Positions 36,352 to 47,014 are shown, counted from the stretch's first letter. The stretch is 64,000 bases of DNA from Alphaproteobacteria bacterium (GCA_005884685.1 VBAH01000049.1:62001-126000); one strand, 5' to 3'. Notes: generated by a model not told the origin, from the letters alone. Numbers and translations: made by a program.

Positions 36352-38523
36352 TCACAAAAAACTCTGCGGATCGACGTCGACATCCAGCTTGATGTCGCCC
36401 TTGCGTTTCGGCGCCTGTTCGAGCCACGCGCGCATGTAGGCGGAGAGATCGAAATTGCGCGCCGACTTCACCATCAGGCGGAAGCGGTGGCGGCCGCGCA
36501 CCACCGCGAGCGGCGCTTCGGCCGGCCCGAGCACGCGCACCTCTTCGGTCAGAGGCGCTGAAGCTGCGAGCTTGCGCGCGAAGGCTTCCGTCGCGTGCTT
36601 GTCGGCGCCGGTGACGAGCAGGCTCGCGAGCCTGCCGAAGGGCGGATAGGCTGCGCGCTCGCGCACCGCAATTTCCGAATCGTAGAACGCCTCGCGGTCC
36701 TGCGCGATCAACGCCTTCATCACCGGATGCTCGGGCTGATGCGTCTGCAGGTAACCCATGCCGCGGCCTTCCTCGCGCCCGGCGCGGCCGATCACCTGAT
36801 GCAGGAGCTGGAAGGTGCGCTCCGCGGCGCGCGGGTCGCCCGAGCCGAGGCCCAGGTCGGCATCGACGACGCCGACCAGATTGAGCTTGGGAAAGTGATG
36901 GCCCTTGGCGACCAGCTGCGTGCCGATCACGATATCGACGCGGCCCTGTTCGATCGCGAGAAACTCCTCGCGCATACGCTCGATCGAGGCGATCAGATCG
37001 CTCGACAGCACCATGATGCGGCTGTCGGGAAACAGCATCGCGGCTTCTTCCTCGAGCCGCTCCACGCCCGGGCCGCACGCGACGAACGAATCGGGCGTCT
37101 GGCATTTCGGTCAGGCGGCGGGCGGCGGCGTGGTGAAGCCGCAATGGTGGCAGACGAGCTGGCGCTTGAAACGATGATCGACCAGCCAGGCATCGCAATT
37201 CGGGCAATTGAGCCGGAAGCCGCAGGCGCGGCAGAGCGTGAGCGGCGCATAACCGCGGCGATTGAGGAACAGCAACGCCTGCTCGCCGCGCTCGAGCGCG
37301 GTCTTCACGACGCCGGCAAGGCGCGGCGCGATGAAGCGGCCGCGGGGGGGACCCTCGCGCTTGAGGTCGATCGCCTCGATCGCCGGCTCGCGCGCACCGC
37401 CGAAGCGTTGCGCCAGCGCAAGCCGCCGGTAGCGTCCGCGCCGCGCGTTCACGATGGTCTCGACTGAGGGGGTCGCCGACGACAGCACGATCGGGATGTC
37501 GGTGATGCGCGCGCGCACCACCGCCATGTCGCGCGCGTGGTAATGCACGCCGTCTTCCTGCTTGTAGACCGCGTCGTGTTCCTCATCGACCACGATCAGG
37601 CCGAGATCGGCGTACGGGAGAAACAGGGCCGAGCGTGCGCCGACCACGACGTTGACGTCGCCATCCGCGACTGCGTTCCAGGTGCGCGCGCGCTTGCGCT
37701 GCGACAGCTCGGAATGCCATTCGGCCGGACGCACGCCGAAGCGCTGCGCGAAGCGGTCGAGGAACTGCACAGTGAGCGCGATCTCGGGCATCAGGATCAG
37801 CGACTGGCGGCGCTGGCGAATGGTTTGCGCGATCGCTTCGAAATAGACCTCGGTCTTGCCGGAGCCGGTGACGCCGTCGAGCAGGTCGACTGTGAAGCCG
37901 CCTTGGCGCACCGCGCCGCGCAGGATGTCGGCCGCCATGCGCTGCGGGCCGGTGAGCTCGGGCTCGCGATAATCCGGATCGGGCTGGCGCGCGACCGGCT
38001 CGGGCGGCAGCGCCACGACTGCGAGCGTGCCTTCGTCCACCAGGCCGTCGATCACACCCGTGGAGACGCCGGCGTCTTTGGCGGCTTCCGCCTTGGTGCG
38101 CAGCAGTCCGTCGGCGAGCGCCGTCAGCACGCGGCGGCGGGCCGGGGTGAGGCGCTGCGGCGGGGGGCCGGCAAGCCGCACCGCGACGCGCTCGCGCTCG
38201 GGCCCGAGCTCGCCCATGCGCAGCGCCATGCGCAACACCATGCCCTTGGGGCTGAGCGTGTAGTTCGCGACCCAGTCGACGAACCTGCGCAGTTCTTCGC
38301 GCAGGGCTGGGTAATCGAGCTTCGCCTCGACGTCCTTCAGCCGGTTATGCAGGCCGGCACGCACCGGCACGTTGTCGGCCCACACCACGCCCAGCGCCTC
38401 GCGCGGCCCGAGCGGCACGGCGACGATGTCGCCCACATGCAGGTTGAGCTCCGGCGGCGCGCGGTACGAATAGGCGTGATCGAGCGCGACCGGCACCAGA
38501 ACGTCGATGATGCGCTGTGCCAT
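36352..38523 (-). pseudogene. priA: Primosomal helicase PriA with an in-frame TGA in the zinc ribbon
   Basis: A replication-restart helicase of about 723 codons, normal for the family. The N-terminal DNA-binding domain is MAQRIIDVLVPVALDHAYSY; Walker A is GVTGSGKTEVYF, the DEEH box VVDEEHDAVYKQ, and the zinc ribbon begins LCRACG, CPNC, CHHC. The C-terminal motifs QVIGRAGREEG and GTQLVAKGHHFPKLN lie beyond. The reading frame is continuous except for one TGA at 37111-37113. It sits where the seventh zinc-binding cysteine belongs, right before PKC, one base from TGC. The frame resumes with no shift. It is a nonsense mutation, a sequencing error, or recoding. The window's other genes use TGA as an ordinary stop. 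Confidence 0.9.
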
Positions 38524-38596
38524 GCCGGACGACTCGGATAGAGCTTTCTTTAAGGGAACGCAGGGGATTATAGGCGGGGTGTCAAGCAACTCGGCT

Positions 38597-38749
38597 GTCG
38601 TCCCGGCCAAGCCAACGGGTCCGCGCGGAAGCGCGGCCCGATGACAGGCTCCGCGCGAGCCGGGACCCATAACCGCGAGACTCACGATGCGGACGGATAT
38701 GTGGTTATGGGTCCCGGGTCTCGCCACTTGGTGGCTCGCCCGGGATGAC
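38597..38749. repeat. Inverted repeat (class D) ending in the xerC start
   Basis: GTCGTCCCGG and CCCGGGATGAC form the outer arms, GGGACCCATAACC and GGTTATGGGTCCC the inner arms. The last bases supply the first ATG of xerC. It occupies the priA-xerC divergent gap. Confidence 0.8.
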
Positions 38750-39698
38750 CATGAGTGAGAACCTCACCTTCGCCTCCGCCGGCGTCGGCGCCGAGCTGCG
38801 CCGCTGGCTCGCGCATCTTGCCGCCGAGCGGCGCATGTCGCCGAAGACCGTCGAGGCATACGAGCGCGACGTGCGCCAGTTCCTGGGCTTTCTTGCCGCG
38901 CATCTCGGCGAGGCGCCGTCGCTGAAATCGCTGGCTGCGATCGAGCCGCGCGACGTGCGCGCCTTCATGGCGGCACGGCGGGCCGGGGGGATTGGCTCGC
39001 GCTCGCTGATGCGGTCGCTCGCGGGGGCGCGCTCGTTCGCCCGCTTCCTCGAGCGCAACCACAAGGGCAAGGTCGGCGCGCTCGCGGCGGTGCGCGCGCC
39101 GAAAGTGCCGAAAACCTTGCCGAAGCCGCTCACCGTCAGCTCCGCGAAGCGGCTGACCGACACCGGCCTGCGCGCGGGCGAAGAGCGCGAGCCGTGGGTG
39201 CTCGCGCGCGACGCGGCAATTCTTGCGCTGCTCTACGGCTCGGGCCTACGCATCTCGGAAGCGCTTGGGCTGACGCGCGAGGCTGTCCCCACGCCCGGCA
39301 AGGGCGACGCAATCACAGTGCGTGGCAAAGGCAACAAGACGCGCATGGTACCGGTGCTGCCGATGGTGCTGCAGCTGATCGACGATTATGGGGCGCTCTG
39401 TCCCTACGATTTGCCGGATCATGGCCCGATCTTCCGCGGCGCCAAAGGCGGGCCGCTCAACCCTCGCATTGTGCAGCTGACCATGGCGCGGCTGCGCGGC
39501 GCGCTCGGCCTGGCCGAGACCGCGACGCCGCACGCGCTGCGCCATTCCTTCGCCACGCATCTGCTTGCGCGCGGCGGCGACCTGCGCGCGATCCAGGAGC
39601 TGCTCGGCCACGCCTCCTTGTCGACCACGCAGATCTATACGGCGGTCGACAGCGAGCAATTGCTGCAGATCTATCGCAGCGCCCACCCGCGCGCCTGA
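38745..39698 (+). CDS. xerC: Tyrosine recombinase XerC
   Basis: A 317-residue site-specific recombinase that resolves chromosome dimers at dif with XerD. The catalytic residues are visible: Arg in [11 protein letters not shown], His-x-x-Arg in [11 protein letters not shown], His in [11 protein letters not shown], and the nucleophile Tyr in QIYTAVD. The N-terminal SAM-like domain is intact. The first ATG lies in the preceding repeat; an ATG two codons later is equally good. No dif-like site was recognised. Confidence 0.92.
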   Translation: MTMSENLTFASAGVGAELRRWLAHLAAERRMSPKTVEAYERDVRQFLGFLAAHLGEAPSLKSLAAIEPRDVRAFMAARRAGGIGSRSLMRSLAGARSFARFLERNHKGKVGALAAVRAPKVPKTLPKPLTVSSAKRLTDTGLRAGEEREPWVLARDAAILALLYGSGLRISEALGLTREAVPTPGKGDAITVRGKGNKTRMVPVLPMVLQLIDDYGALCPYDLPDHGPIFRGAKGGPLNPRIVQLTMARLRGALGLAETATPHALRHSFATHLLARGGDLRAIQELLGHASLSTTQIYTAVDSEQLLQIYRSAHPRA

Positions 39699-39762
39699 TT
39701 TCCCTTGCGCCGCGCCGGAACTTGGGTTCAATCGGCGTGGGGCCGACAGGGGGAGACTTTAC

Positions 39763-40425
39763 ATGGCCGGGGCGCACGAGAATCTCGAGACGGCCGAGCA
39801 CGCGCAGCACGCGGCGCACGAAGGTGGCCGGGACAACAAGAAGATCGCGCTGGTCATCTCGGTGCTGGCGCTGTTCCTGGCGTTCTCGGAGACATTCGGC
39901 AAGAGCGCGCAGACGGCCGCGCTGAATGCGCAGATCGAAGCCTCGAACCTGTGGAATTTCTTCCAGGCCAAGAACATCCGCCGCACCCTGACCATCGTGG
40001 CGAGCGAATCGGCCAAGATCGATCTTGCGACCGCGCCCGACGAGACGCGTAAAACACTGATCGCCAAGCAGATCGAGCAATGGGACAAGACCGCGGCGCG
40101 TTATCGCTCCGAGCCGGAGGCGGGCGGCGGCAAGGGTGAGGGCACGCAGGAGCTGTCACGCCGTGCGCAGGAGATGGAAAAGGCCCGCGATCTCGAGCTC
40201 AATAAGTACCACAACTTCGAATTCGCCTCCGCGGCGTTCCAGATCGGCATCGTGCTGTGCTCGGCCGCGGTCATCACCGGCATCGTGGCGCTTGCCTATG
40301 GCGCCCTTGCGGTGGGCCTTCTCGGCGTGGTGTTCATGACCACGGGATTTGTCATGCCGACGTTCCCGCACGACCTATTGCATTTCGTCGAGGGCTTTTT
40401 CGGCGGCGGCGGCGGGCATCACTAG
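39763..40425 (+). CDS. DUF4337-type membrane protein
   Basis: 220 residues. The N-terminal His/Ala-rich stretch (ETAEHAQHAAHEG) is followed by one membrane segment (KKIALVISVLALFLAFSET), a long soluble middle with Gln/Asn and charged residues (about 40-150), two membrane segments and a Gly/His-rich C-terminus. The ATG follows GGGGGAG. The pattern matches a family of uncharacterised proteins; the role is unknown. Confidence 0.7.
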   Translation: MAGAHENLETAEHAQHAAHEGGRDNKKIALVISVLALFLAFSETFGKSAQTAALNAQIEASNLWNFFQAKNIRRTLTIVASESAKIDLATAPDETRKTLIAKQIEQWDKTAARYRSEPEAGGGKGEGTQELSRRAQEMEKARDLELNKYHNFEFASAAFQIGIVLCSAAVITGIVALAYGALAVGLLGVVFMTTGFVMPTFPHDLLHFVEGFFGGGGGHH

Positions 40426-40440
40426 GCGCACATTTGGCCC

Positions 40441-40527
40441 GTAGCCCGGATGGAGCGCAGCGAAATCCGGGACCGTTCTTTCAGATAACAGCAGACTCCG
40501 GATTTCACTTCGTTGCATCCGGGCTAC
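40441..40527. repeat. Inverted repeat (class E)
   Basis: GTAGCCCGGATGGAGCGCAG and AATCCGGGA on the left, CCGGATTTC and ATCCGGGCTAC on the right. It lies between two convergent genes. Confidence 0.8.
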
Positions 40528-40533
40528 GTCGCA

Positions 40534-41079
40534 TCACTCCGCCGGGTGTGCCTGCACGCGCCGGCGAATGCGCGCGAGACGGCGAAAGAACCGCCCCGAG
40601 CGGCCGGGCTTCATCAGCCAGCGCAAGCGGCGCAAAGCGTGCCGAATGCGGGCCTTGATCGGATCGATCAACGCGTGCGCCTTGGCGAGCCAGACGAGCA
40701 TCAGTTCGTAGAGCCAGCGGAACCAGGCCATCTGCAGCAGCTTCGGCCTTGTCACGTCGAAAATGAACGCCGTGACGCCGAGGCCGACCAGCTTTGCCAG
40801 CACGAGGACGAGGATCGCGGGAATCCACTGGCGCTGGACCAGCAGATAGACCTCGAGAAACTTTAGCGGCAACAGGACGATAAACGGGATCACGAATACG
40901 ACCAGCACCGCCCAGGGCGGCAGCCATTCGACCAGCGTGGCGAGGCGCGCCTTGAGCCTGTCCCACGCGATGACGTTGACGACGGCTGCGATCAGCGGGC
41001 GCAGATGCTCCCACAGCCACGCTTCCACCAGGAAGAAGAGGGCGAGCACGATCCAGAGCGGTTTGAGGACGCGGCGCAT
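40534..41079 (-). CDS. Hypothetical membrane protein
   Basis: 181 residues with about three hydrophobic segments (residues 8-20, about 55-82, about 87-107) and a strongly basic C-terminal tail (RARIRHALRRLRWLMKPGRSG). No catalytic motif. The ATG of MRRVLKPLW is the natural start. Its 3' end borders a class E repeat. Not identified. Confidence 0.65.
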   Translation of the reverse strand: MRRVLKPLWIVLALFFLVEAWLWEHLRPLIAAVVNVIAWDRLKARLATLVEWLPPWAVLVVFVIPFIVLLPLKFLEVYLLVQRQWIPAILVLVLAKLVGLGVTAFIFDVTRPKLLQMAWFRWLYELMLVWLAKAHALIDPIKARIRHALRRLRWLMKPGRSGRFFRRLARIRRRVQAHPAE

Positions 41080-41118
41080 CGGACAGGAATATAGAACGTG
41101 AGCGCCTTCAAGGCACTC

Positions 41119-41145
41119 CGTCATGGCCGGGCTTGTCCCGGCCAT
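41119..41145. repeat. Half of a class C repeat
   Basis: GTCATGGCCGGG and CCCGGCCAT form a single hairpin, like one half of the complete class C copy in the lpd-sucB gap. Confidence 0.7.
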
Positions 41146-41185
41146 CCCGCTTAGGCGAGCACTGCCCTCCTAAGCGACGACGGCA

Positions 41186-42586
41186 TCACATATGGATCGC
41201 GCGCTTGCCGACCGCCAGCGCGGCCTCCTTCACGGCCTCCGACAGCGTCGGGTGCGGGTGGCAAGTGCGCGCGATGTCCTCGGCCGAGCCGCCGAATTCC
41301 ATCGCGACGGTTGCCTCGGTGATCATGGTGCCGGCATCGGCGCCGACGATGTGTACGCCGAGCACGCGGTCGGTCGCAGCGTCCGCGAGGATTTTCACGA
41401 AGCCATCGGTGGTCTGGTTCACCTTGGCGCGGCCGTTCGCCGTGAAGGGAAACTTGCCGGCCGTGTAGGCGATGCCGGCCGCCTTCAGCTCTTCTTCGGT
41501 TCTGCCGACCGAGGCGACTTCGGGATAAGTGTAGATCACGTTCGGGATGGCGTCGTAATTCACGTGGCCGGCCTGTCCCGCGATGATCTCGGCGACCGCG
41601 ACGCCTTCGTCCTCGGCCTTGTGCGCCAGCATCGGCCCGGCGATCACGTCGCCGATGGCGTAGATGCCGGCGACGTTGGTCGCGTAATGCGCGTCCACCG
41701 TGACGCGGCCCTTCTCCATGGCGACGCCCAGTTCGGCGAGGCCGAGCCCCTCGGTGTAGGGCACGCGCCCGATCGCGATCAGCGCGACATCGGCCTCGAT
41801 GGTCTCCGCGGAGCCGCCCGCGGCCGGCTCGACGCTCGCCTTCAGGGTCTTGCCGGATGAGTCGATCGTGGTGACCTTGGATGAGAGTTTGAACGTCATC
41901 CCCTGCTTGCCGAGAATGCGCTGGAACTGCTTGCCGACCTCGGCATCCATGCCGGGCAGGATGCGGTCGAGGAACTCCACCACCGTGACCTCACTGCCGA
42001 GCCGGCGCCACACCGAGCCGAGCTCGAGCCCGATCACGCCGGCGCCGACGACGAGCAGCCTGGCCGGCACCTTCTCCAGCGCGAGCGCGCCAGTCGACGA
42101 CACGATGCGCGTCTCGTCGATCTCGATGCCCTTGAGGCGCGCGGCATCCGAGCCGGTCGCGATGACGATGCACTTGGTCTCGACGGTCTGCGTCTTGCCG
42201 TCGCCGCCCGTCACCTCGATCCTGCCCGGCGCGACGATCTTGCCGCGGCCGATGAAGGCGTCGATCTTGTTTTTCTTGAACAGGAACGCGACGCCCTTGA
42301 CGTTGCCGTCGACCCCCTCGTCCTTGAACTTCTGCATTGCCGCGAGATCGAGCTTCGGCGCCGGCACCTTGATCCCCAAGTGCTCGAACTTGTGGCCCGC
42401 CTCCTCGAACAGTTCGGACGCGTAGAGCAGCGCCTTCGACGGGATGCAGCCGACATTGAGGCAGGTGCCGCCGAAGGTCTTGTCCTTCTCGACCACGGCG
42501 ACCTTCAGCCCAAGCTGTGCGGCGCGGATCGCGCACACATAGCCGCCCGGGCCGGTGCCGATGACTGTGAGGTCGTAGGTCGACAT
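41186..42586 (-). CDS. lpdA: Dihydrolipoyl dehydrogenase (E3)
   Basis: A 466-residue FAD disulfide oxidoreductase of the 2-oxoglutarate (and other 2-oxo acid) dehydrogenase complexes; it reoxidises dihydrolipoamide with NAD+. The N-terminal FAD loop [10 protein letters not shown], the redox pair in [13 protein letters not shown] (Cys42 and Cys47), the NAD loop [15 protein letters not shown] and the C-terminal [11 protein letters not shown] with [11 protein letters not shown] are intact. GGAG precedes the ATG; a TTG one codon upstream is rejected. It ends the mdh-sucCDAB-lpd cluster. Confidence 0.96.
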   Translation of the reverse strand: MSTYDLTVIGTGPGGYVCAIRAAQLGLKVAVVEKDKTFGGTCLNVGCIPSKALLYASELFEEAGHKFEHLGIKVPAPKLDLAAMQKFKDEGVDGNVKGVAFLFKKNKIDAFIGRGKIVAPGRIEVTGGDGKTQTVETKCIVIATGSDAARLKGIEIDETRIVSSTGALALEKVPARLLVVGAGVIGLELGSVWRRLGSEVTVVEFLDRILPGMDAEVGKQFQRILGKQGMTFKLSSKVTTIDSSGKTLKASVEPAAGGSAETIEADVALIAIGRVPYTEGLGLAELGVAMEKGRVTVDAHYATNVAGIYAIGDVIAGPMLAHKAEDEGVAVAEIIAGQAGHVNYDAIPNVIYTYPEVASVGRTEEELKAAGIAYTAGKFPFTANGRAKVNQTTDGFVKILADAATDRVLGVHIVGADAGTMITEATVAMEFGGSAEDIARTCHPHPTLSEAVKEAALAVGKRAIHM

Positions 42587-42608
42587 CAAATGCTCCGCAT
42601 CTTTTCCT

Positions 42609-42697
42609 CGTCATGCCCCGGCCTTGTGCCGGGCATCCAGTCTTCAATTGCGATTGGAAGCAAGACGTGGATGGCCGGGACAAGCCCGGCCATGACG
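42609..42697. repeat. Two-hairpin repeat (class C) between lpd and sucB
   Basis: GTCATGCCCCGGCCTTGTGC and CGGGCATCCAG on the left, GATGGCCGGGACAAGCCCGG and CCATGAC on the right. A similar arrangement occurs before leuB. Confidence 0.8.
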
Positions 42698-42701
42698 GAA
42701 A

Positions 42702-43931
42702 TCAAAGGTCCAGCACCAGCCGCGCCGGGTCCTCCAGCACGTCCTTCACGCGCACCAGGAAGGTCACCGCCTCGCGGCCGTCGACGATGCGGTGGTCGTA
42801 GGAGAGCGCGAGATACATCATCGGACGCACCTCGACCTTGCCGGCGAGCGCCACCGGCCGCTCCTGGATCTTGTGCATCCCGAGAATGCCGGACTGCGGC
42901 GCGTTGAGGATCGGGGTCGACATCAAGGAGCCGTAGACGCCGCCGTTCGAGATCGTGAAGGTGCCGCCCTGCATCTCCTCGATCTTGAGCTGCCCGTCGC
43001 GCGCGCGCCGTCCGGCGTCGGCGATCTCCTTCTCGATCTGCGCCAGCGATTTGCCATCACAGTCGCGGATCACCGGCACCACGAGGCCCTTCTCGGTGCC
43101 GACCGCGACGCCGATGTGATAGTAGTTCTTGTAGATGAGGTCGGTGCCGTCGATCTCGGCATTGACGGCGGGGATATCCTTCAGCGCCACCACGCAGGCG
43201 CGCACGAAGAAGCCCATGAAGCCGAGCTTCACGCCGTGGCGCTTCTCGAACAATTCCTTGTACTGGTTGCGCAACGCCATCACGTGGCTCATGTCGACCT
43301 CGTTGAAGGTCGTGAGCATCGCGGCGGTGTTCTGCGCGTCCTTCAGGCGGCGCGCGATGGTCTGGCGCAGCCGCGTCATCTTCACGCGCTCTTCGCGCGC
43401 GGCGTCATCGGAGGGCGACGGCGCACGCACCTGCACGGCGGCGGCGGGCTGCGCCACGGGCATCGGCGCGGCGGCAGCGCGCTCGATCGCCGCCATCATA
43501 TCGCCCTTGGTGACGCGGCCGTCCTTACCGAAGCCTTCGACCTTGGCCGGGTCCATGCCGGTCTCGGCCGCCATCTTGCGCACCGAGGGCGCGAGCGGCG
43601 CGTCGGCGGCCGGGATCTTCGGCGGCGGCGTTGGGGCGGGCGCGGGCTTTGCTTCAGCCGGCGCACTCTTTGCGGGGGCGGCCTTCGCGGCGCCGGCGCC
43701 TTCCCTGATCGCGCCAAGCAGCGCGCCGACCGCGACCGTCTCGCCGTCCTTGGCTGAAATCTCGGCGAGTGTGCCGGCCGCGGGGGCCGGAACCTCGATC
43801 GTCACCTTGTCGGTTTCCAGTTCGACCAGCGGCTCATCCACCGCGACCGGATCGCCCGGCTTCTTGAACCATTTGCCGATCGTCGCCTCGGTCACCGACT
43901 CGCCGAGCGTGGGGACGCGGATTTCAGCCAT
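42702..43931 (-). CDS. sucB: Dihydrolipoamide succinyltransferase (E2)
   Basis: 409 residues. The lipoyl domain has its lysine at 42 in LETDKVTIE, followed by an Ala/Pro linker, a peripheral subunit-binding domain ([20 protein letters not shown]) and the catalytic acyltransferase domain ending in [13 protein letters not shown], where the active-site His and Asp lie. One lipoyl domain only, as usual for SucB. The start is the ATG of MAEIRVPT. Confidence 0.96.
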   Translation of the reverse strand: MAEIRVPTLGESVTEATIGKWFKKPGDPVAVDEPLVELETDKVTIEVPAPAAGTLAEISAKDGETVAVGALLGAIREGAGAAKAAPAKSAPAEAKPAPAPTPPPKIPAADAPLAPSVRKMAAETGMDPAKVEGFGKDGRVTKGDMMAAIERAAAAPMPVAQPAAAVQVRAPSPSDDAAREERVKMTRLRQTIARRLKDAQNTAAMLTTFNEVDMSHVMALRNQYKELFEKRHGVKLGFMGFFVRACVVALKDIPAVNAEIDGTDLIYKNYYHIGVAVGTEKGLVVPVIRDCDGKSLAQIEKEIADAGRRARDGQLKIEEMQGGTFTISNGGVYGSLMSTPILNAPQSGILGMHKIQERPVALAGKVEVRPMMYLALSYDHRIVDGREAVTFLVRVKDVLEDPARLVLDL

Positions 43932-43957
43932 GGTTTCTTCCGTTCTCACTCTCCGTC

Positions 43958-44053
43958 GTCATCGTCCGCGAAGGCGGACGATCCAGTAAACGCGGGCATT
44001 CGCGACGAACGCGACGCCGGCGTTTACTGGGTCCCCGCCTGCGCGGGGACGAC
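43958..44053. repeat. Composite repeat (class B) between sucB and sucA
   Basis: GTCATCGTCCGCGAAGGCGG then ATCCAGTAAACG, spacer, CGTTTACTGG and GTCCCCGCCTGCGCGGGGAC. Inside the operon. Confidence 0.8.
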
Positions 44054-44062
44054 GCAAAACAA

Positions 44063-47014
44063 TTACCCCAGCGCCTCTTCGAGAAGCGCCTTGAGCTGCA
44101 TCTGATGCTTCGACATCAAACCCGTCGCGGTCGATGCCATCGCGGGCCGGCCGGCGTAGCGCGGACGGCGGTGCTTTGCCTGAATCTGGTTGAGCACCCA
44201 TTCGATGAAGGTATCGACGAAGAACCAGGCGCCCATGTTGCGCGGCTCTTCCTGGCACCACACCATCTCCGCCTGCTTGAAGCGCGACAGCTCCATCATC
44301 AGCGCCTTGGTGGGGAACGGATAAAGCTGCTCGATGCGCAACAGGTAGACGTCGTCGAGTCCGCGTTTCTCACGCTCTTCGAGCAGGTCGAAATAGACCT
44401 TGCCGGCGCACATGACGACGCGGCGGATCTTGGCGTCCGCCACAAGCTTGATCTTCTCGTCCGTGTTGGTCTGCGCATCGTCCCACAAGAGGCGATGGAA
44501 CGTGGCATCGGGGCCGAGCTCATCCAGCCGCGATGTCGCGCGCTTGTGGCGTAGCAGGCTCTTCGGCGTCATCAGGATGAGCGGCTTCCTGATCTCGCGC
44601 TTCAACTGGCGACGCAAGATATGAAAGTAGTTGGCCGGCGTGGTGCAGTTCGCGACCTGCATGTTGTCTTCGGCGCACATCTGCAGGAAGCGCTCGAGCC
44701 GCGCCGAGGAATGCTCCGGGCCCTGTCCCTCGTAGCCATGCGGCAAAAGACAAACCAGCCCCGACATGCGCAGCCACTTGCGTTCGCCGGAAGAGATGAA
44801 CTGGTCGAACACCACCTGCGCGCCGTTGGCGAAATCGCCGAACTGCGCCTCCCACATGGTGAGCGCGTTCGGCTCGGCGAGCGTGTAGCCGTACTCGTAG
44901 CCGAGCACGGCTTCTTCCGAGAGCATCGAGTTGAGCACCTCGAAGGTGCCCTGTTTCTCGGCGAGGTGATTGAGCGGCGTATGGCGCCCCTCGCTCTCCT
45001 GGTCGATCAGCACCGCGTGACGCTGTGAGAACGTACCGCGCTCCGAATCCTGCCCCGACAGGCGCACCCGATGGCCGTCAAGCAGCAGAGCCCCGAAGGC
45101 GAGCGCTTCGGCCGTCGCCCAGTCGATGCCCTCGCCGGTCTCGATTGCCTTGCGGCGGTTGTCGAGGAATCGCTGGATCGTGCGGTGCACGTGGAAGCCC
45201 TGCGGCACCGTGGTGATCTTCTGCCCGATGTCGCGCAGCGTCTCGAGCTTCACGCCGGTGTTGCCGCGGCGCGGATCGTCGATGTCGTCGGCGAACTTGA
45301 ACTTGGCCCATTGTCCGTCGAGCCAGTCGGCCTTGTTCGGACGATAACCGGTGCCCGCCTCGTACTCGGCATCGAGCCGCGCGCGCCAGTCGCCCTTCAT
45401 CTTCTCGGCTTCGCCTTCGGTGACAACGCCCTCGGCGATGAGTTTTTTCGAGTAGATCTCGAGCGTGGTCGGATGCGCGCGGATTGCCTTGTACATCAGC
45501 GGCTGGGTGAATGCCGGCTCGTCGCCCTCGTTGTGGCCGAAGCGGCGATAGCAGAACATGTCGATGACCACCGGCTTCTGGAATTGCTGGCGGTATTCGG
45601 CCGCAACCTTCGCCGCATAGACCACGGCTTCGGGATCGTCGCCGTTCACATGGAAGATGGGCGCCTCGATCATCTTCGCGACGTCGGAGGGATAGGGCGA
45701 GGAGCGCGAGTAACGCGGATAGGTGGTAAAGCCGATCTGGTTGTTGACGATGAAATGGATCGACCCGCCGGTGCGGTAACCTTTCAGCCCCGAGAGCCCG
45801 AAACATTCCGCCACCACGCCCTGGCCGGCGAACGCCGCGTCGCCGTGCATCAGCAGGGGCATCACCATGGTGCGGTCTTCACGCGTCGCGCCATGCTGGT
45901 CCTGCTTGGCGCGCACCTTGCCGAGCACGACCGGATCGACGATTTCGAGATGCGACGGGTTCGCGGTGAGCGAGAGGTGCACCTTGTTGCCGTCGAACTC
46001 GCGGTCCGACGACGCGCCGAGGTGATACTTCACGTCGCCCGAGCCTTCGACGTCGTCGGGCGCGGCCGAGCCGCCCTTGAACTCGTGGAAGATCGCGCGA
46101 TGCGGCTTGCCCATCACCTGGGTGAGCACATTGAGCCGCCCGCGATGCGGCATGCCGAGCACGATCTCCTTCACGCCGAGATTGCCGCCGCGCTTGATGA
46201 TCTGCTCGAGTGCAGGGATCAGCGACTCGGCCCCGTCGAGCCCGAACCGCTTGGTGCCGGTGAACTTGACGTCGCAGAATTTCTCGAACCCTTCGGCCTC
46301 GATCAGCTTGTTGAGGATCGCGCGCTTGCCCTCGCGCGTGAACGTGATCTCCTTGTGCTCTCCCTCGATGCGCTCCTGGATCCAGGCCTTCTGCTGCGCG
46401 TTCGAAATGTGCATGAACTCGATGCCGAGTGTCTGGCAGTAGGTGCGCTGCAGGATCGCGACGATCTCGCGCATCGTGGCGAACTCGAGCCCGAGCACGT
46501 GGTCGAGGAAGATCTTGCGGTCGAGATCGGCATCGCCGAAGCCGTAGGAGCGCGGATCGAGCTCCTCGTCGTCCTTCGAACCCTCCAGACCGAGCGGGTC
46601 GAGGTTGGCGTGGAAATGGCCGCGGATGCGATAGGCGCGGATCAGCATCAGCGCGTGGATCGAGTCGCGCGTTGCCTGCTGCACATCGGCGGCGGTGAGC
46701 TCGACGCCGGCGCCCTGCGCCTTGGCGCGCACGCTGTCACCGAGCTTTTTCTCGGCGTCGGCCCACTGGCCGTCGAGCGCCGAGAGAAGCTCGTTGCGCT
46801 CGACCAGCGGCGGTTTCTTCCACGAGGCGCCGCGCGCGCTCCGTGTCACGTCGGCAGACTGATCCTTCAGGCTGGCGAAGAACTCGCGCCACGCGGCATC
46901 GACCGAATTCGGGTCGGCCTCGTAACGGGAATAGAGATCCTCGATGTAGGCGGCGTTGCCGCCGTAGAGAAAGGAAGAGCGCGCGAAAGCCGCGTTCGCA
47001 TCCTGACGTGACAT
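44063..47014 (-). CDS. sucA: 2-oxoglutarate dehydrogenase E1
   Basis: About 983 residues, normal length. It is the thiamine-diphosphate enzyme that decarboxylates 2-oxoglutarate and succinylates the E2 lipoyl group. Signatures: the E1 N-terminal SFLYGGNAAYIEDLY, the GMPHRGRLNVLTQV block, the ThDP-binding GHNEGDEPAFTQP, and C-terminal EEPRNMGAWFFVD. An in-frame ATG upstream (MRQMSRQD) and an even earlier start are possible; MSRQDANAAF is chosen because that is how close relatives begin (family knowledge). Confidence 0.96.
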   Translation of the reverse strand: MSRQDANAAFARSSFLYGGNAAYIEDLYSRYEADPNSVDAAWREFFASLKDQSADVTRSARGASWKKPPLVERNELLSALDGQWADAEKKLGDSVRAKAQGAGVELTAADVQQATRDSIHALMLIRAYRIRGHFHANLDPLGLEGSKDDEELDPRSYGFGDADLDRKIFLDHVLGLEFATMREIVAILQRTYCQTLGIEFMHISNAQQKAWIQERIEGEHKEITFTREGKRAILNKLIEAEGFEKFCDVKFTGTKRFGLDGAESLIPALEQIIKRGGNLGVKEIVLGMPHRGRLNVLTQVMGKPHRAIFHEFKGGSAAPDDVEGSGDVKYHLGASSDREFDGNKVHLSLTANPSHLEIVDPVVLGKVRAKQDQHGATREDRTMVMPLLMHGDAAFAGQGVVAECFGLSGLKGYRTGGSIHFIVNNQIGFTTYPRYSRSSPYPSDVAKMIEAPIFHVNGDDPEAVVYAAKVAAEYRQQFQKPVVIDMFCYRRFGHNEGDEPAFTQPLMYKAIRAHPTTLEIYSKKLIAEGVVTEGEAEKMKGDWRARLDAEYEAGTGYRPNKADWLDGQWAKFKFADDIDDPRRGNTGVKLETLRDIGQKITTVPQGFHVHRTIQRFLDNRRKAIETGEGIDWATAEALAFGALLLDGHRVRLSGQDSERGTFSQRHAVLIDQESEGRHTPLNHLAEKQGTFEVLNSMLSEEAVLGYEYGYTLAEPNALTMWEAQFGDFANGAQVVFDQFISSGERKWLRMSGLVCLLPHGYEGQGPEHSSARLERFLQMCAEDNMQVANCTTPANYFHILRRQLKREIRKPLILMTPKSLLRHKRATSRLDELGPDATFHRLLWDDAQTNTDEKIKLVADAKIRRVVMCAGKVYFDLLEEREKRGLDDVYLLRIEQLYPFPTKALMMELSRFKQAEMVWCQEEPRNMGAWFFVDTFIEWVLNQIQAKHRRPRYAGRPAMASTATGLMSKHQMQLKALLEEALG

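Noticed and set aside
37065-37113. Reading priA as two independent genes because open frames end and restart here
   Set aside because: The frame is the same on both sides of TGA with all helicase motifs in order; the second start would be an internal GTG without a ribosome-binding site. Treated as one disrupted gene.
36271-38727. Long plus- and minus-strand open frames overlapping priA and neighbours
   Set aside because: These are other-frame readings of a very high-GC gene, with Arg/Ala/His-rich composition and no family motifs.
44105-47011. Long plus-strand open frame across sucA
   Set aside because: It mirrors the sucA codons on the opposite strand, has no ribosome-binding site, and its composition (Arg/Asp/His/Leu-rich) is that of a shadow frame.
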